NCBI RefSeq assembly: GCF_001542905.1
Contig: NZ_LOAJ01000001.1
Span: 2,542,001 to 2,606,000, forward strand
Length of the DNA: 64,000 nucleotides
Origin: Halorubrum aethiopicum
GTDB taxonomy: Archaea > Halobacteriota > Halobacteria > Halobacteriales > Haloferacaceae
Direction: 5' to 3'
The notes under the pieces are model-generated. The model searched no databases. It was not told where the DNA came from and worked only from the letters and a program-made list of their open reading frames with translations. The translations under genes were made by a program, and so were the position numbers. Position 1 is the stretch's first letter; every line of letters starts with the position of its first letter. Below are positions 42,543-50,500 of this stretch, piece by piece.

Positions 42543-43154
42543 ATGGTTACGACCGCTGGAGCACTATTGAACCGGATGAGCCGATTTTCGAACGAACATC
42601 AGTCGAGGGTACCAGGTGATCCCTCAGAGAACGATTCAGTCGGATATCCAAGCACAGTCGAGGATCTATCGACGGGAGCACGTATCACGTTCCTCGAACG
42701 CGGTGTCGATGAACAAGGGACGTACTTGATCATGGACGGCGTTCTCCCGCCGGGAGTAGACAGTGGGCCCGCCCGTCTGCACCCACGGTCGGAGGCACGC
42801 TCGGAGGTGATGGCGGGTCGGGCCGACGTGACGGTTTGCGGTGAATCCAACGTCCTGCTTCTCGGCGAATCGCTGACCATCGCCCCCGGAGAAGCCCACA
42901 GCATCCGAAACCGCGGCGACGACACCCTCGTCGTTCGGACGACACTCCGCCCGCCCGGCGAGTTCGAAGCCGCAATTCGGGCGCTATACGAGGCCGGAGC
43001 AGGGGGTCGACCGGATCTATTCGCGGTGGCGGCAGTCCTCTCTCATTACTGTGCGGACGTGCGTCTCGCAGGCGTCCCATGGGTGGTTCAGCGACCGCTC
43101 TTAGGTGCGCTCGCCGGCATCGGAACGATGCTCGGCCGAAATCCACTCCCATAG
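42543..43154 (+). CDS. Cupin-domain protein
   Basis: A 203-residue protein. RARLHP-type first cupin motif at PARLHPRSEARSEVMAGRADVTV (about 76-98) has one His, and the second motif is GESLTIAPGEAHSIRNRGDDTLVVRT (about 107-132). A hydrophobic C-terminal part (about 155-203) follows, rich in Ala/Gly/Leu, resembling the small group of cupin proteins with a C-terminal membrane-associated segment. ATG 42576 is a possible alternative start. Role unknown. Confidence 0.7.
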   Translation: MVTTAGALLNRMSRFSNEHQSRVPGDPSENDSVGYPSTVEDLSTGARITFLERGVDEQGTYLIMDGVLPPGVDSGPARLHPRSEARSEVMAGRADVTVCGESNVLLLGESLTIAPGEAHSIRNRGDDTLVVRTTLRPPGEFEAAIRALYEAGAGGRPDLFAVAAVLSHYCADVRLAGVPWVVQRPLLGALAGIGTMLGRNPLP

Positions 43155-43318
43155 TCCGCTACCCTATTGCGGCCAATTGGTAGTGACACAGTCCCTGACT
43201 GACCGTTGAGTACGGTGACGAGTGTATCCTGTATTGTCCACACGGACAAACACAGTCTGACCGGCGGGACGAGAAACCTACGACACGGCTATACTCTCAG
43301 GCAACTATTGTAGCATCG

Positions 43319-44062
43319 GTGATAAAAGTGGGATCGTCTACTAACCAAGCCGTCGAACGTATTGAGCAGCCGACCCGTGTGAATCGGTGGAACTACCTTC
43401 GTGTAGGAGGTCTGGCCGCGCTGATCGAGGCGGCCATCTACGTGGCCGGGATCGCGTACTTCCTCGTCGTCCTCGACTTCGCGAGCGTCACCGGGGCGCT
43501 CCAGCAGATCGAGTTGTTCGCCGCGAACGAGACGACGCTGTCCGCGATGTACCTGCTCATCTATGTGGTCTTCGGCATCGTACTGGTGGCGCTCGTGCTG
43601 ACGCTCCACGAGCGCCTCGCGACCGGGGCACCGATGCTGATGCGAGCGACGACCGCGTTCGGGGTCATCTGGGCCGGGCTCGTCATCGCCAGCGGGATGG
43701 TCGCCACCCTCGCGATGGGCGTCGTCGTCGACCTCTACAGCACCGACCCGACGCAGGCGACGACCGTCTGGTTGGCGGTCAGTCCGGTCATCGACGGGCT
43801 GGGCGGCGGCAACGAGATCGTCGGCGGCCTCTGGACGCTACTCGTGAGCGTGGTCGCGCTCCGGACGCGGGCGCTCCACCGACTGGTGAACTATCTCGGG
43901 CTCGTGGTCGGAGGTGCAGGCATCCTCTCGGCGATTCCAGCGCTCGGTGAGATCGGCGGTGGCGTCTTCGGGCTGACCCAGATCGTCTGGTTCATCGCGC
44001 TCGGCGTCCTCCTGTTACGCGCAGGTCGTCGCGAAGCCTCCGCACACCTTCGCAAGGAGTGA
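43319..44062 (+). CDS. DUF4386-like membrane protein
   Basis: A 247-residue protein with six or so helices. RVGGLAALIEAAIYVAGIAYFLVVL (about 28-52) and the C-terminal half with GLGGGNEIVGGLWTLLVSVVALRTRALHRLVNYLGLVVGGAGILSAIP (about 161-208) look like the DUF4386 family of unknown function. GTG 43319 is used; GTG 43328 is possible. GC is higher than in adjacent intergenic DNA. Confidence 0.7.
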   Translation: MIKVGSSTNQAVERIEQPTRVNRWNYLRVGGLAALIEAAIYVAGIAYFLVVLDFASVTGALQQIELFAANETTLSAMYLLIYVVFGIVLVALVLTLHERLATGAPMLMRATTAFGVIWAGLVIASGMVATLAMGVVVDLYSTDPTQATTVWLAVSPVIDGLGGGNEIVGGLWTLLVSVVALRTRALHRLVNYLGLVVGGAGILSAIPALGEIGGGVFGLTQIVWFIALGVLLLRAGRREASAHLRKE

Positions 44063-44100
44063 CTCGACTGACGGCCGCGTGAGATAGGTACGGACGAGTT

Positions 44101-44150
44101 GCTGAACACACCCTCTGTATCGGTCACGGTGCTACTGACAGAGACCAGGT
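44101..44150. repeat. Dispersed repeat
   Basis: GCTGAACACACCCTCTGTA continuing TCGGTCACGGTGCTACTGACAG fits the island-wide dispersed family. It sits in the 179-bp gap between two convergent genes. Confidence 0.55.
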
Positions 44151-44241
44151 AGTTGGTTGAGTTCGTACTGTATAGAGTGTGCTTAGTCAGCAAAGTGTTC
44201 GTGATCTACGTTGACTCTGGCTCACCGAGAAAACGGCCCGG

Positions 44242-44580
44242 TTACGGTATTTTCACGTAATTGTAGCCCTCCGACTGGAGACGAACCAGTTCGCTCACTC
44301 CACTCGGGACAATTTCGACCCCGGGAAGCGCCTCACGCGGTAATTCGTGCGCGTCAAAGCACGAGGAACCGGCTTTGATTGTCACACCGTGCTCGATTAG
44401 TTCCTGAATATCCTCGGAGAGGGGTGAGTTGGCGGCGACGAGTCTGATTCCCCCTCTGTGTGGAAGGAGTGTCACAGCCTCGTGTAACAGGTCTTCGTGC
44501 TGCGATAAGAGGGATGCACACCGTATCGCATGCTGAAAATGGCCTTCATCGCCACTGGTGATGTGAAGTACAGTTTTCAT
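44242..44580 (-). CDS. DsrE-family protein
   Basis: A 112-residue single DsrE/DsrF-like domain: MKTVLHITSGDEGHFQHAIRCASLL at the start, GIRLVAANSPLSEDIQELIEHGVTIKAGSSCFDAHELPREALPGVEIVPSGVSELVRLQSEGYNYVKIP in the second half. The cysteine in AGSSCFDA is at the position used as sulfur carrier in this family. Likely a sulfur-relay or sulfide-sensing protein in the cytosol. Single gene. Confidence 0.78.
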   Translation of the reverse strand: MKTVLHITSGDEGHFQHAIRCASLLSQHEDLLHEAVTLLPHRGGIRLVAANSPLSEDIQELIEHGVTIKAGSSCFDAHELPREALPGVEIVPSGVSELVRLQSEGYNYVKIP

Positions 44581-44647
44581 CCATCAGAGTACGCTGTCCT
44601 GTGAAATATCTGTTTGCGTACGGTCTCAGAACAGTGTCGATTCTCTT

Positions 44648-44713
44648 AATGTAGATACTCTCTGTATCTCTTACGCCGATCCTATCCGTCTTTAACCATT
44701 TCAACAGAGCCGC
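44648..44713. repeat. Dispersed repeat with IS6-like end
   Basis: ATACTCTCTGTATCTCTTACG begins the unit and ATTTCAACAGAGCC (44698-44711) ends it, closely matching 35894-35958 and 55942-56008 over about 65 bp. Confidence 0.55.
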
Positions 44714-44748
44714 TTTTCACTGTACGCACACCTAGTCAACGGTATACG

Positions 44749-44847
44749 ATGAATTGGGATAGTGAGCGAGAGATGGCAAAGGATGTCAAGGAGAACGAGG
44801 AACTGTACGAGGCGCTCGCAGACGACGGCGATGATGACGACGAGTAA
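44749..44847 (+). CDS. 32-residue acidic small ORF
   Basis: ATG 44749 to TAA 44847 encodes MNWDSEREMAKDVKENEEL... ending in a run of Asp/Glu. A TATA-like GGTATACG (44741-44748) directly abuts the start, which is closer than usual for a leaderless promoter. The acidic composition is haloarchaeal, but the length gives little support. Confidence 0.3.
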   Translation: MNWDSEREMAKDVKENEELYEALADDGDDDDE

Positions 44848-44911
44848 TCCGTGATTATCTTCCGGAAAGATTTCTCGGGGGAACTGGAGCCAGACCCGAT
44901 ACAGTTCCCCT

Positions 44912-45376
44912 TCAGACGCGGTCGATGTGGTCGTAGACGCGTTCAGTCGATTGGATGCTCGCGTGTCGCAGCCGGTTCCGCACGTCGTAGAACGTGTTCC
45001 CTTCCTCGACGTTGAGGATCCGATACGCGACGCTGTGCCGCAGCGTGTGCGGTGTCACGTCCTCCGGGGCTCCTCGCCCGGTGAGTGTCAGCGGCCGTAC
45101 GTCGGCCGCGACATCGGCGGCTCTCACCACGTTCCGTACCGACTCGGTCGACATCCGGTCGGTCTGCCGCGACGGCCAGAGCGCCACAGTGTCCTTCCAC
45201 CGGCTCGCGAGGTACATTCGAAGTGTCCGCACGGTCTCGTCGTCGAGCTCGATCTCGGTGTAGCTCGGCGACCGATCGGTCGGGTAGTCCTTCTGGAGGT
45301 CCGCCGGCAATGCGATCACGCTGTCGTCGAGGTCGAGGTGGTCGTCAACGTCGATCTGCCGCTCGACGCTGCTCAT
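44912..45376 (-). CDS. Tyrosine recombinase/integrase, C-terminal catalytic part only
   Basis: A 154-residue protein corresponding to the latter half of a tyrosine integrase. VTPHTLRHSVAYRIL (about 106-120) carries the His-x-x-Arg pair, NRLRHASIQSTERVYDHI (about 134-151) the second His and the nucleophilic Tyr. The N-terminal core-binding domain and the first catalytic Arg are missing. ATG 45376 nevertheless has a strong AGGAGGTGG site 4 nt upstream. It lies 73 bp from the 3' end of tRNA-Pro, inside the island border, so it is the relic or regulator of the island's integrase. Confidence 0.8.
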   Translation of the reverse strand: MSSVERQIDVDDHLDLDDSVIALPADLQKDYPTDRSPSYTEIELDDETVRTLRMYLASRWKDTVALWPSRQTDRMSTESVRNVVRAADVAADVRPLTLTGRGAPEDVTPHTLRHSVAYRILNVEEGNTFYDVRNRLRHASIQSTERVYDHIDRV

Positions 45377-45449
45377 GACGCCACCTCCTGAGACGGCGCG
45401 AGAGCGCCGCTAAGTGTGAGAAAAAGGTGGAAAAGGTTTATGTATCCTA

Positions 45450-45522
45450 TGGGCCGGCACGAATTTGAATCGTGGTTACGGCCACCCGAAGGCCGAAGGA
45501 TACCAAGCTACCCCACCGGCCC
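45450..45522 (-). tRNA. tRNA-Pro (CGG)
   Basis: Read on the minus strand, the acceptor stem GGGCCGG pairs with CCGGCCC. The anticodon arm is CGGCC-TTCGGGT-GGCCG with anticodon CGG in the seven-base loop, and the T-arm is CACGA-TTCAAAT-TCGTG. Discriminator is A (45450); CCA is not encoded. No intron is visible. Its 3' end is the right attachment site of the genomic island. Confidence 0.92.
45451..45464. other. Right attachment site of the island
   Basis: The last 14 nt of tRNA-Pro, GGGCCGGCACGAAT on the plus strand, are the partner of 31677-31690. The two copies bracket about 13.8 kb of lower-GC DNA. Confidence 0.72.
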
Positions 45523-45591
45523 GCATCCCAACGGAGGCCGTTCGTTCTTTTAATCCTTCCGAAAACGGGGGACATCGAGGGAGCCGACGGC

Positions 45592-45975
45592 TCAGGGTTC
45601 GAAGTACCGATCCCGGTGTGAGCGACAGCCGGGATTAAACGCGGCCCCGCAGCGCGGGCAGGCGTCGTCGCAGTCGAGGTACTCGCTGGCGGTCAGTCGC
45701 CCGCGACAGCGCCCGCAGAACACCGCGGGGTCGTCGAACCGGTCGCGGGGCCACGGCTCCGCGTCGTGGTCGGTCGCCTCCTCGTGACAGCTCGCACACG
45801 GGTAGTAGGTCTCACAGCAGCCGAACCGCAGGGCGATCACGTCGACCGCGGAGTCCCAGTGGGCACACCGGGTCCGGGGATCGACCGTGACCCCGCGGAG
45901 GGGGACGGAAAAGCGGTCGTCGAGCGCGGGGGCGTGAGTCGTCCGCGTCGCGTCGGGGCCGTCGGGGTCGCTCAT
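45592..45975 (-). CDS. CHY-type zinc-finger protein
   Basis: A 127-residue protein of the zf-CHY family. TRCAHWDSAVDVIALRFGCCETYYPCASCHEEATDH (about 35-70) and VFCGRCRGRLTASEYLDCDDACPRCGAAFNPGCRSH (about 85-120) supply the expected Cys/His sets for three zinc sites. Such proteins occur with or without a RING in eukaryotes; the archaeal single-domain role is unknown. It lies 14 bp downstream of trmY and is probably co-transcribed with it. Confidence 0.82.
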   Translation of the reverse strand: MSDPDGPDATRTTHAPALDDRFSVPLRGVTVDPRTRCAHWDSAVDVIALRFGCCETYYPCASCHEEATDHDAEPWPRDRFDDPAVFCGRCRGRLTASEYLDCDDACPRCGAAFNPGCRSHRDRYFEP

Positions 45976-45989
45976 CTCTCCGCTCCCGT

Positions 45990-46586
45990 TCAGTACGCGG
46001 TGTAGCCGTCGGTGTCGAGCCAGTTGTGGACGACCGAGACGGTGTGATCGGCGTGGAGTCGCTCGGGGCCGACGCGGAGCCGGCGGTCGCACGCCTCCGC
46101 GAGCAGCGACGACTCCGCCTCCGAGAAGTCGTGGTGGTCCGAGAGGACGAACACCGGGTCCGCAGGCGGCTCCGCGTCGACGAGCGGGTCGCCCGCCTCG
46201 TGGAGCTGGAGGAGCGTCCCGTCCCCGGCCAGCCGCTCGAGCGTCGCCTCCAGTCCCATCCGACGCAGCTCCACGCCGGGGGAGACGTCCGCCGGCATGT
46301 GACCGATCGCGTCCTCGCGGGCGGCGAGCGCGTCGCGGACCCGCGCTGCGACGTTCCGCTCGTCGGGGTGGAGGTGTCGGAGGGTCGCGGCGTCGAACGT
46401 GACCGTGAGCTCGTCGGCACAGACGAGGTGGACTCTGGCGTCCTCGCGAATGCCGTGTGAGAGGAAGACGCCGGTCGACACGCACCGACACAGCAGGTCG
46501 AGCCGGCCCGCACCGGGGATGTCCGAGAGGGAGATCGCGTCCGGGTCGGTGGGGACGTCGTGGCCGACGACGACGAACTGGCGCAT
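45990..46586 (-). CDS. trmY: tRNA pseudouridine(54) N1-methyltransferase TrmY
   Basis: A 198-residue SPOUT-class enzyme. MRQFVVVGHDVPTDPDAISLSDIPGAGRLDLLCRCVSTGVFLSHGIREDARVHLV is the characteristic TrmY (former DUF358) N-terminus, and PVFVLSDHHDFSEAESSLL with RLRVGPERLHADHTVSVVHNWLD forms the SAM-binding knot near the C-terminus. It converts pseudouridine 54 of archaeal tRNA to N1-methylpseudouridine, replacing ribothymidine. Confidence 0.92.
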   Translation of the reverse strand: MRQFVVVGHDVPTDPDAISLSDIPGAGRLDLLCRCVSTGVFLSHGIREDARVHLVCADELTVTFDAATLRHLHPDERNVAARVRDALAAREDAIGHMPADVSPGVELRRMGLEATLERLAGDGTLLQLHEAGDPLVDAEPPADPVFVLSDHHDFSEAESSLLAEACDRRLRVGPERLHADHTVSVVHNWLDTDGYTAY

Positions 46587-46636
46587 ACGGGCCGGTCCGC
46601 CCGAACCGTGATAAGCGACCCGGCCGACGGTCGACC

Positions 46637-46855
46637 ATGAGCGTCACCGGACTCTGTCAGATCTGCGAGAACGCTCCGGCCCGACACGCCTGTCGGTACT
46701 GCGGACGGCAGGTGTGTCGGGACCACTGGAACGAGACGGTCGGCGCGTGTACCCCCTGTGCGGAGGCGTCGGGGGTCGGCGACGGAGGCGGGGGCCGCGG
46801 CGGTCGATCCGACGACGACACGGACGGCGGTGACGACGGGTTCCGGATCGACTGA
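46637..46855 (+). CDS. HIT-type zinc-finger protein
   Basis: A 72-residue protein. CQICENAPARHACRYCGRQVCRDHW...CTPC (about 7-41) gives the C2-C2-C-H-C2-like ligand set of a small HIT/treble-clef zinc finger. A Gly/Asp-rich tail follows. Divergent from trmY and convergent with pyrF. Role unknown. Confidence 0.75.
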   Translation: MSVTGLCQICENAPARHACRYCGRQVCRDHWNETVGACTPCAEASGVGDGGGGRGGRSDDDTDGGDDGFRID

Positions 46856-46895
46856 CCCGGGCGCGTCGACACGACGCGCCGAGCCGATCGGCCGG

Positions 46896-47726
46896 CTACC
46901 GGTGACGATTCAGGCGCTTCTTCAGTCGTTTCGCCGCGTCGCCGGCGGCCCCGAAGTACGTCGCCTCCTCGCCCGATCGAGCCGCCTCCTCGCCGGCGAA
47001 GACGATCCCCCGCGAGGAGTTGACGAGCCCGACGTCGACGTCGACCCCCGGATAGTCCGCGAGCCCGTGTTCGACCGCGGCCTCGGCGTCGCCGCCCTGC
47101 GCGCCGACGCCGGGAACGAGGAACGGGATCTCCGGGACGATCCCTCTGACCTCCGCGAGCTCGTCGGGCGTCGTCGCGCCGACGACGAGGCCGACGTTTC
47201 CGTTCGCGTTCCAGCCGTCCGCGAGCGCGGCGACGCGCTCGTACAGGGGCTCGCCCGAGTCGAGTTCGAGGTCCTGGAGGTCGCTTCCGCCGGGGTTGGA
47301 CGTCCGACAGAGCACGAACACGCCCCTCTCCTCGCGGTCGAGGAAGGGTTGGAGCGAGTCGCGGCCCATGTACGGGTTCACGGTGATCGCGTCGACCCAC
47401 TCCAACACTTCGGCGTACCGGCGCGTGGTGTTGCCGATGTCGGCGCGTTTGGCGTCGAGAAGCACGGGCACGTCTTTCCCGGCCGCGTACGCGACGGTCT
47501 CTCTGAGCGCGCGCCAGCCGTCGGCGTCCTCGTAGAAGGCCGCGTTCGGCTTGTAGCAGGCCGCGTGCTCGTGGGTCGCGTCGATGATACGCCGATTGAA
47601 CGCCCACCGCGGGAGGTCGGCGTCCGAGAGGAACGACGGGATCCGGTCCGGGTCCGGATCGAGGCCGACCGAGACGACGCTGTCGGTCCGTTCGATCCGG
47701 TCCGCGAGCCGCTCGAAGAAGCGCAT
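46896..47726 (-). CDS. pyrF: Orotidine 5'-phosphate decarboxylase (type 2)
   Basis: A 276-residue enzyme of pyrimidine synthesis converting OMP to UMP. The catalytic Asp-x-Lys-x-x-Asp is in LLDAKRADIGNTTRRYAE (about 88-105), SVGLDPDPDRIP is at the N-terminus (about 18-29), and the phosphate-binding region is PFLVPGVGAQGGD (about 203-215) with VNSSRGI. Length and motif spacing fit the longer PyrF2 subfamily. Confidence 0.93.
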   Translation of the reverse strand: MRFFERLADRIERTDSVVSVGLDPDPDRIPSFLSDADLPRWAFNRRIIDATHEHAACYKPNAAFYEDADGWRALRETVAYAAGKDVPVLLDAKRADIGNTTRRYAEVLEWVDAITVNPYMGRDSLQPFLDREERGVFVLCRTSNPGGSDLQDLELDSGEPLYERVAALADGWNANGNVGLVVGATTPDELAEVRGIVPEIPFLVPGVGAQGGDAEAAVEHGLADYPGVDVDVGLVNSSRGIVFAGEEAARSGEEATYFGAAGDAAKRLKKRLNRHR

Positions 47727-48067
47727 ACCGGGTGTGTGACGGCTTTCGGACTAAGCGTTGTGTTCCACGCCGGAGACGCCACCGGAGGCTCCCGTCAGAA
47801 CCACCGATCGAGCCCGGACGCGAGACTCACGAATACCAGTACAGCGAAGGAGTGAGCGATCGCCCGGGCGGTGGTGACGAGACTGGGGAGGCGTGAGGTG
47901 CGGTCGCGGGGCGGTGTGGGCGGGACTCAACGGGGCGGTCGCGAGGGGATCGCCCGCGACGTTCGAAGACGTGTCCGCCGTCTGTAACGCGAGGACGTGT
48001 CCGTCGTCTGTGACGTGTATATTGCCCGTACAACGAGTTATTTACGAACACGATTAGCCGCTCACGT
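47727..48067 (+). promoter_or_regulatory. Upstream region of the enolase-superfamily operon with 26-nt-spaced direct repeats
   Basis: No gene is seen. Two direct repeats with core GACGTGTCCGyCGTCTGT start at 47968 and 47994. They lie upstream of a TATA-like GTTATTTACG (48037-48046), itself about 27 nt before the ATG at 48068. The layout suggests a regulator binding the repeats to control the operon. Confidence 0.5.
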
Positions 48068-49174
48068 ATGGAGATCACACAGGTCGAGTCGTTCCCGATC
48101 GAGCTCCCGTTGGAGTCGCCCGTCTCCTTCTCCAACCGGACGCTCACGTACCGGGACCACGCGATAACGTACGTTCGAACCGCCGACGGCCGCGAGGGGG
48201 TCGGCTACTCGCTGGGCTACGAGGGCGCCCACCTCGTCGCCGACGCGGTCGAGTCGATGCTCGAACCGATCGTCCTCGGGAAGGACCCGCGCGACACCAC
48301 CCGCCTCTGGCGCGAGATGTACGACGGCAACGTCCAGATCGGTCGCATGGGCGTGATGCTCCGTGCCATCTCCACCGTCGACATGGCGCTGTGGGACCTG
48401 AAGGCGAAGGCTGCCGACCAGCCGTTATACAAGCTCCTCGGCGGCAACAGCGAGTCGGTCCCCTCCTACGGCAGCGGGGGGTACTACCGCGACGAGAAGG
48501 GCCACGAGGCCCTCCGCGGCGAGGTGCGCCGCTACGTCGAGGAGGGCCACGAGGTGGTGAAGATGAAGGTCGGCCGCCTCTCCGTGGACGAGGAGGTCGA
48601 GCGCGTCGACGCCGTCCGCGACGAGGTCGGGTCGGAGACGACGCTGCTCCTCGACGCCAACGGCGTCTGGGAGTCGACGACCGAGGCGGTCCGCGCCTGC
48701 CGGGCGTTCGAGCCGTACGACCCGTACTTCATCGAGGAGCCGGTGATGATCGACCGCGTGGAGACGATGGCGGAGGTGAACGACGCCATCGACTACCCGG
48801 TCGCCACCGGCGAACTGGAGGGCACCCGCCACAACTTCGCGCGGCTCCACGACACGGGCGCGGCGACGATCCTCCAGCCGGACGTGACCGTCTGCGGCGG
48901 GATCACGGAGTGGCTCCGGATCGCGAACTACGCCGCGGCCTACGACGTGCCCATCGCGCCCCACTACAACTGGAACATCCACACCTCGCTGCTCGGGGCG
49001 ATCGACAACGGGTTGTGGATAGAGTATTTCTACCGCGACATGGACGTGAAAGCCTTCGACGACGTGGTCGCGGAGCCGCTCGCGCCGGGTGACGACGGCC
49101 GGATCGCGATGCCCGAGGAGCCGGGTCACGGCGTAACGCTCGACAAGGACGCCTTAGAGGAGTTCAGCGCATGA
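48068..49174 (+). CDS. Enolase-superfamily (mandelate racemase/muconate lactonizing type) protein 1
   Basis: A 368-residue enzyme. The N-terminal capping domain covers about 1-125. In the barrel, VVKMKVG (about 158-164) holds the Lys-x-Lys base pair. Metal ligands are Asp in LLLDANGVW (about 194-202), Glu in YFIEEPV (about 220-226) and Glu in ATGELEGT (about 245-252). A His in IAPHYNWNIHTS is the second acid/base. The substrate is probably a sugar acid or related carboxylate. The stop overlaps the start of a second family member (ATGA). Confidence 0.85.
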   Translation: MEITQVESFPIELPLESPVSFSNRTLTYRDHAITYVRTADGREGVGYSLGYEGAHLVADAVESMLEPIVLGKDPRDTTRLWREMYDGNVQIGRMGVMLRAISTVDMALWDLKAKAADQPLYKLLGGNSESVPSYGSGGYYRDEKGHEALRGEVRRYVEEGHEVVKMKVGRLSVDEEVERVDAVRDEVGSETTLLLDANGVWESTTEAVRACRAFEPYDPYFIEEPVMIDRVETMAEVNDAIDYPVATGELEGTRHNFARLHDTGAATILQPDVTVCGGITEWLRIANYAAAYDVPIAPHYNWNIHTSLLGAIDNGLWIEYFYRDMDVKAFDDVVAEPLAPGDDGRIAMPEEPGHGVTLDKDALEEFSA

Positions 49175-50388
49175 GAGATTACTCGGACCAGATCGACATC
49201 CGCGACGCGGACAGGGACGTACAGATCACGAGCATCGACGCCTGCGTCGTCGAGGGCAACTTCGAGTGGAACCTGATCAAGGTGGAGACCGACGCCGGCG
49301 TTACCGGCATCGGCGAGTCGTATCGCGGCGGCGGGATCCCGGAGATCGTCGAGTACACGAACCGCTTTCTGGTCGGCGAGAACCCGCTCGACGTCGAGCG
49401 GCTCGTCCGCTACGTCTTCCAGGAGATGTCGGGCCACGGCGGCACGACCGGGAAGGTCGTCACCGCCGCCTCCGGCATCGAGATCGCGCTTCTGGACGCC
49501 GCCGGGAAGATCCTCGATCTCCCCGTCTACCAGCTCCTCGGGTCGAAGTACCGCGACGAGGTCCGGATCTACTGCGACTGTCACGCCGGCGAGGCGTACG
49601 CGGTCGAGGACGGCGCGACCGCGTACGCGGAGGCCGAGGCGTACTCCCCGGAGGCGTACGCCGCCGAGGCGGCCCGGGTCGTCGACATGGGCTTTTCGGC
49701 ACTGAAGTTCGACCTCGACCTGCCCGCCGACAACGAGAACGACCCGTACAACGGGCGGCTGACGAACGCGGCGATCCGCGAGAAACGCGAGATCGTCGAG
49801 GCGGTGCGCGAGGAGATCGGCTACGACGTCGACCTCGCGTTCGACTGCCACTGGGACTACTCCGTCGAGAGCGCGAAGCGGCTCGCGTACGAGCTGGAGG
49901 AGTTCGACCTGATGTGGCTCGAGGACCTCGTGCCGCCGGAGAACATGGACGCACAGAAGGAGGTGACGAAGGCGACGCGGACCCCGGTCGCGACCGGGGA
50001 GAACCGCTTCCGCGTCTTCGAGCTCTCGGATCTCATCTACGACCACGGCGTCGACGTCGTCACGCCCGACCCGACCACCGTCGGCGGGCTCACGGAGACG
50101 ATGCGGATCGCCGACCGCGCCGAGGAGAACTACATGCCGATGTCCCCGCACAACGTCTGTAGCCCGGTCGGGACGATGGCCTGCGTCCACCTCGGCGCGG
50201 CGACCCCGAACTTCGATCTCCTCGAGTACCACGCGCTGGAGGTCGACTGGTGGGACGATCTCCTGGTCCGCGAGGAGCCGATCATCGAGGACGGCCGGAT
50301 CGCGGTTCCGGAGGAGCCGGGACTCGGGATCGAACTCGACATGGACGTCGTCGACGAGCACCTCCTCCCGGGAACCGACGGGTTCTGA
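49171..50388 (+). CDS. Enolase-superfamily (sugar-acid dehydratase-like) protein 2
   Basis: A 405-residue member. VRIYCDCHAG (about 131-140) lies at the barrel entrance, FSALKFDLDLP (about 173-183) replaces the KxK, and FDCHWDYS (about 226-233) and WLEDLVPPE (about 249-257) with ATGENRF give metal ligands. MSPHNVCSPVGTMA (about 324-337) holds the His base as in galactonate and glucarate dehydratases. HWD-type barrels favour dehydration of aldonates. Coupled to protein 1; together they may process one sugar acid. Confidence 0.83.
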   Translation: MRDYSDQIDIRDADRDVQITSIDACVVEGNFEWNLIKVETDAGVTGIGESYRGGGIPEIVEYTNRFLVGENPLDVERLVRYVFQEMSGHGGTTGKVVTAASGIEIALLDAAGKILDLPVYQLLGSKYRDEVRIYCDCHAGEAYAVEDGATAYAEAEAYSPEAYAAEAARVVDMGFSALKFDLDLPADNENDPYNGRLTNAAIREKREIVEAVREEIGYDVDLAFDCHWDYSVESAKRLAYELEEFDLMWLEDLVPPENMDAQKEVTKATRTPVATGENRFRVFELSDLIYDHGVDVVTPDPTTVGGLTETMRIADRAEENYMPMSPHNVCSPVGTMACVHLGAATPNFDLLEYHALEVDWWDDLLVREEPIIEDGRIAVPEEPGLGIELDMDVVDEHLLPGTDGF

Positions 50389-50500
50389 GCCGGGCGCTAC
50401 CGCCGGGAGGTGGCCACAACCGTCGGGTTCCCGCGTGGGTCGCCGACCGTGGCAGCGGCGTCCCGGAGGGTTATTTATCCGTGGATACGTAACCCCGTAC

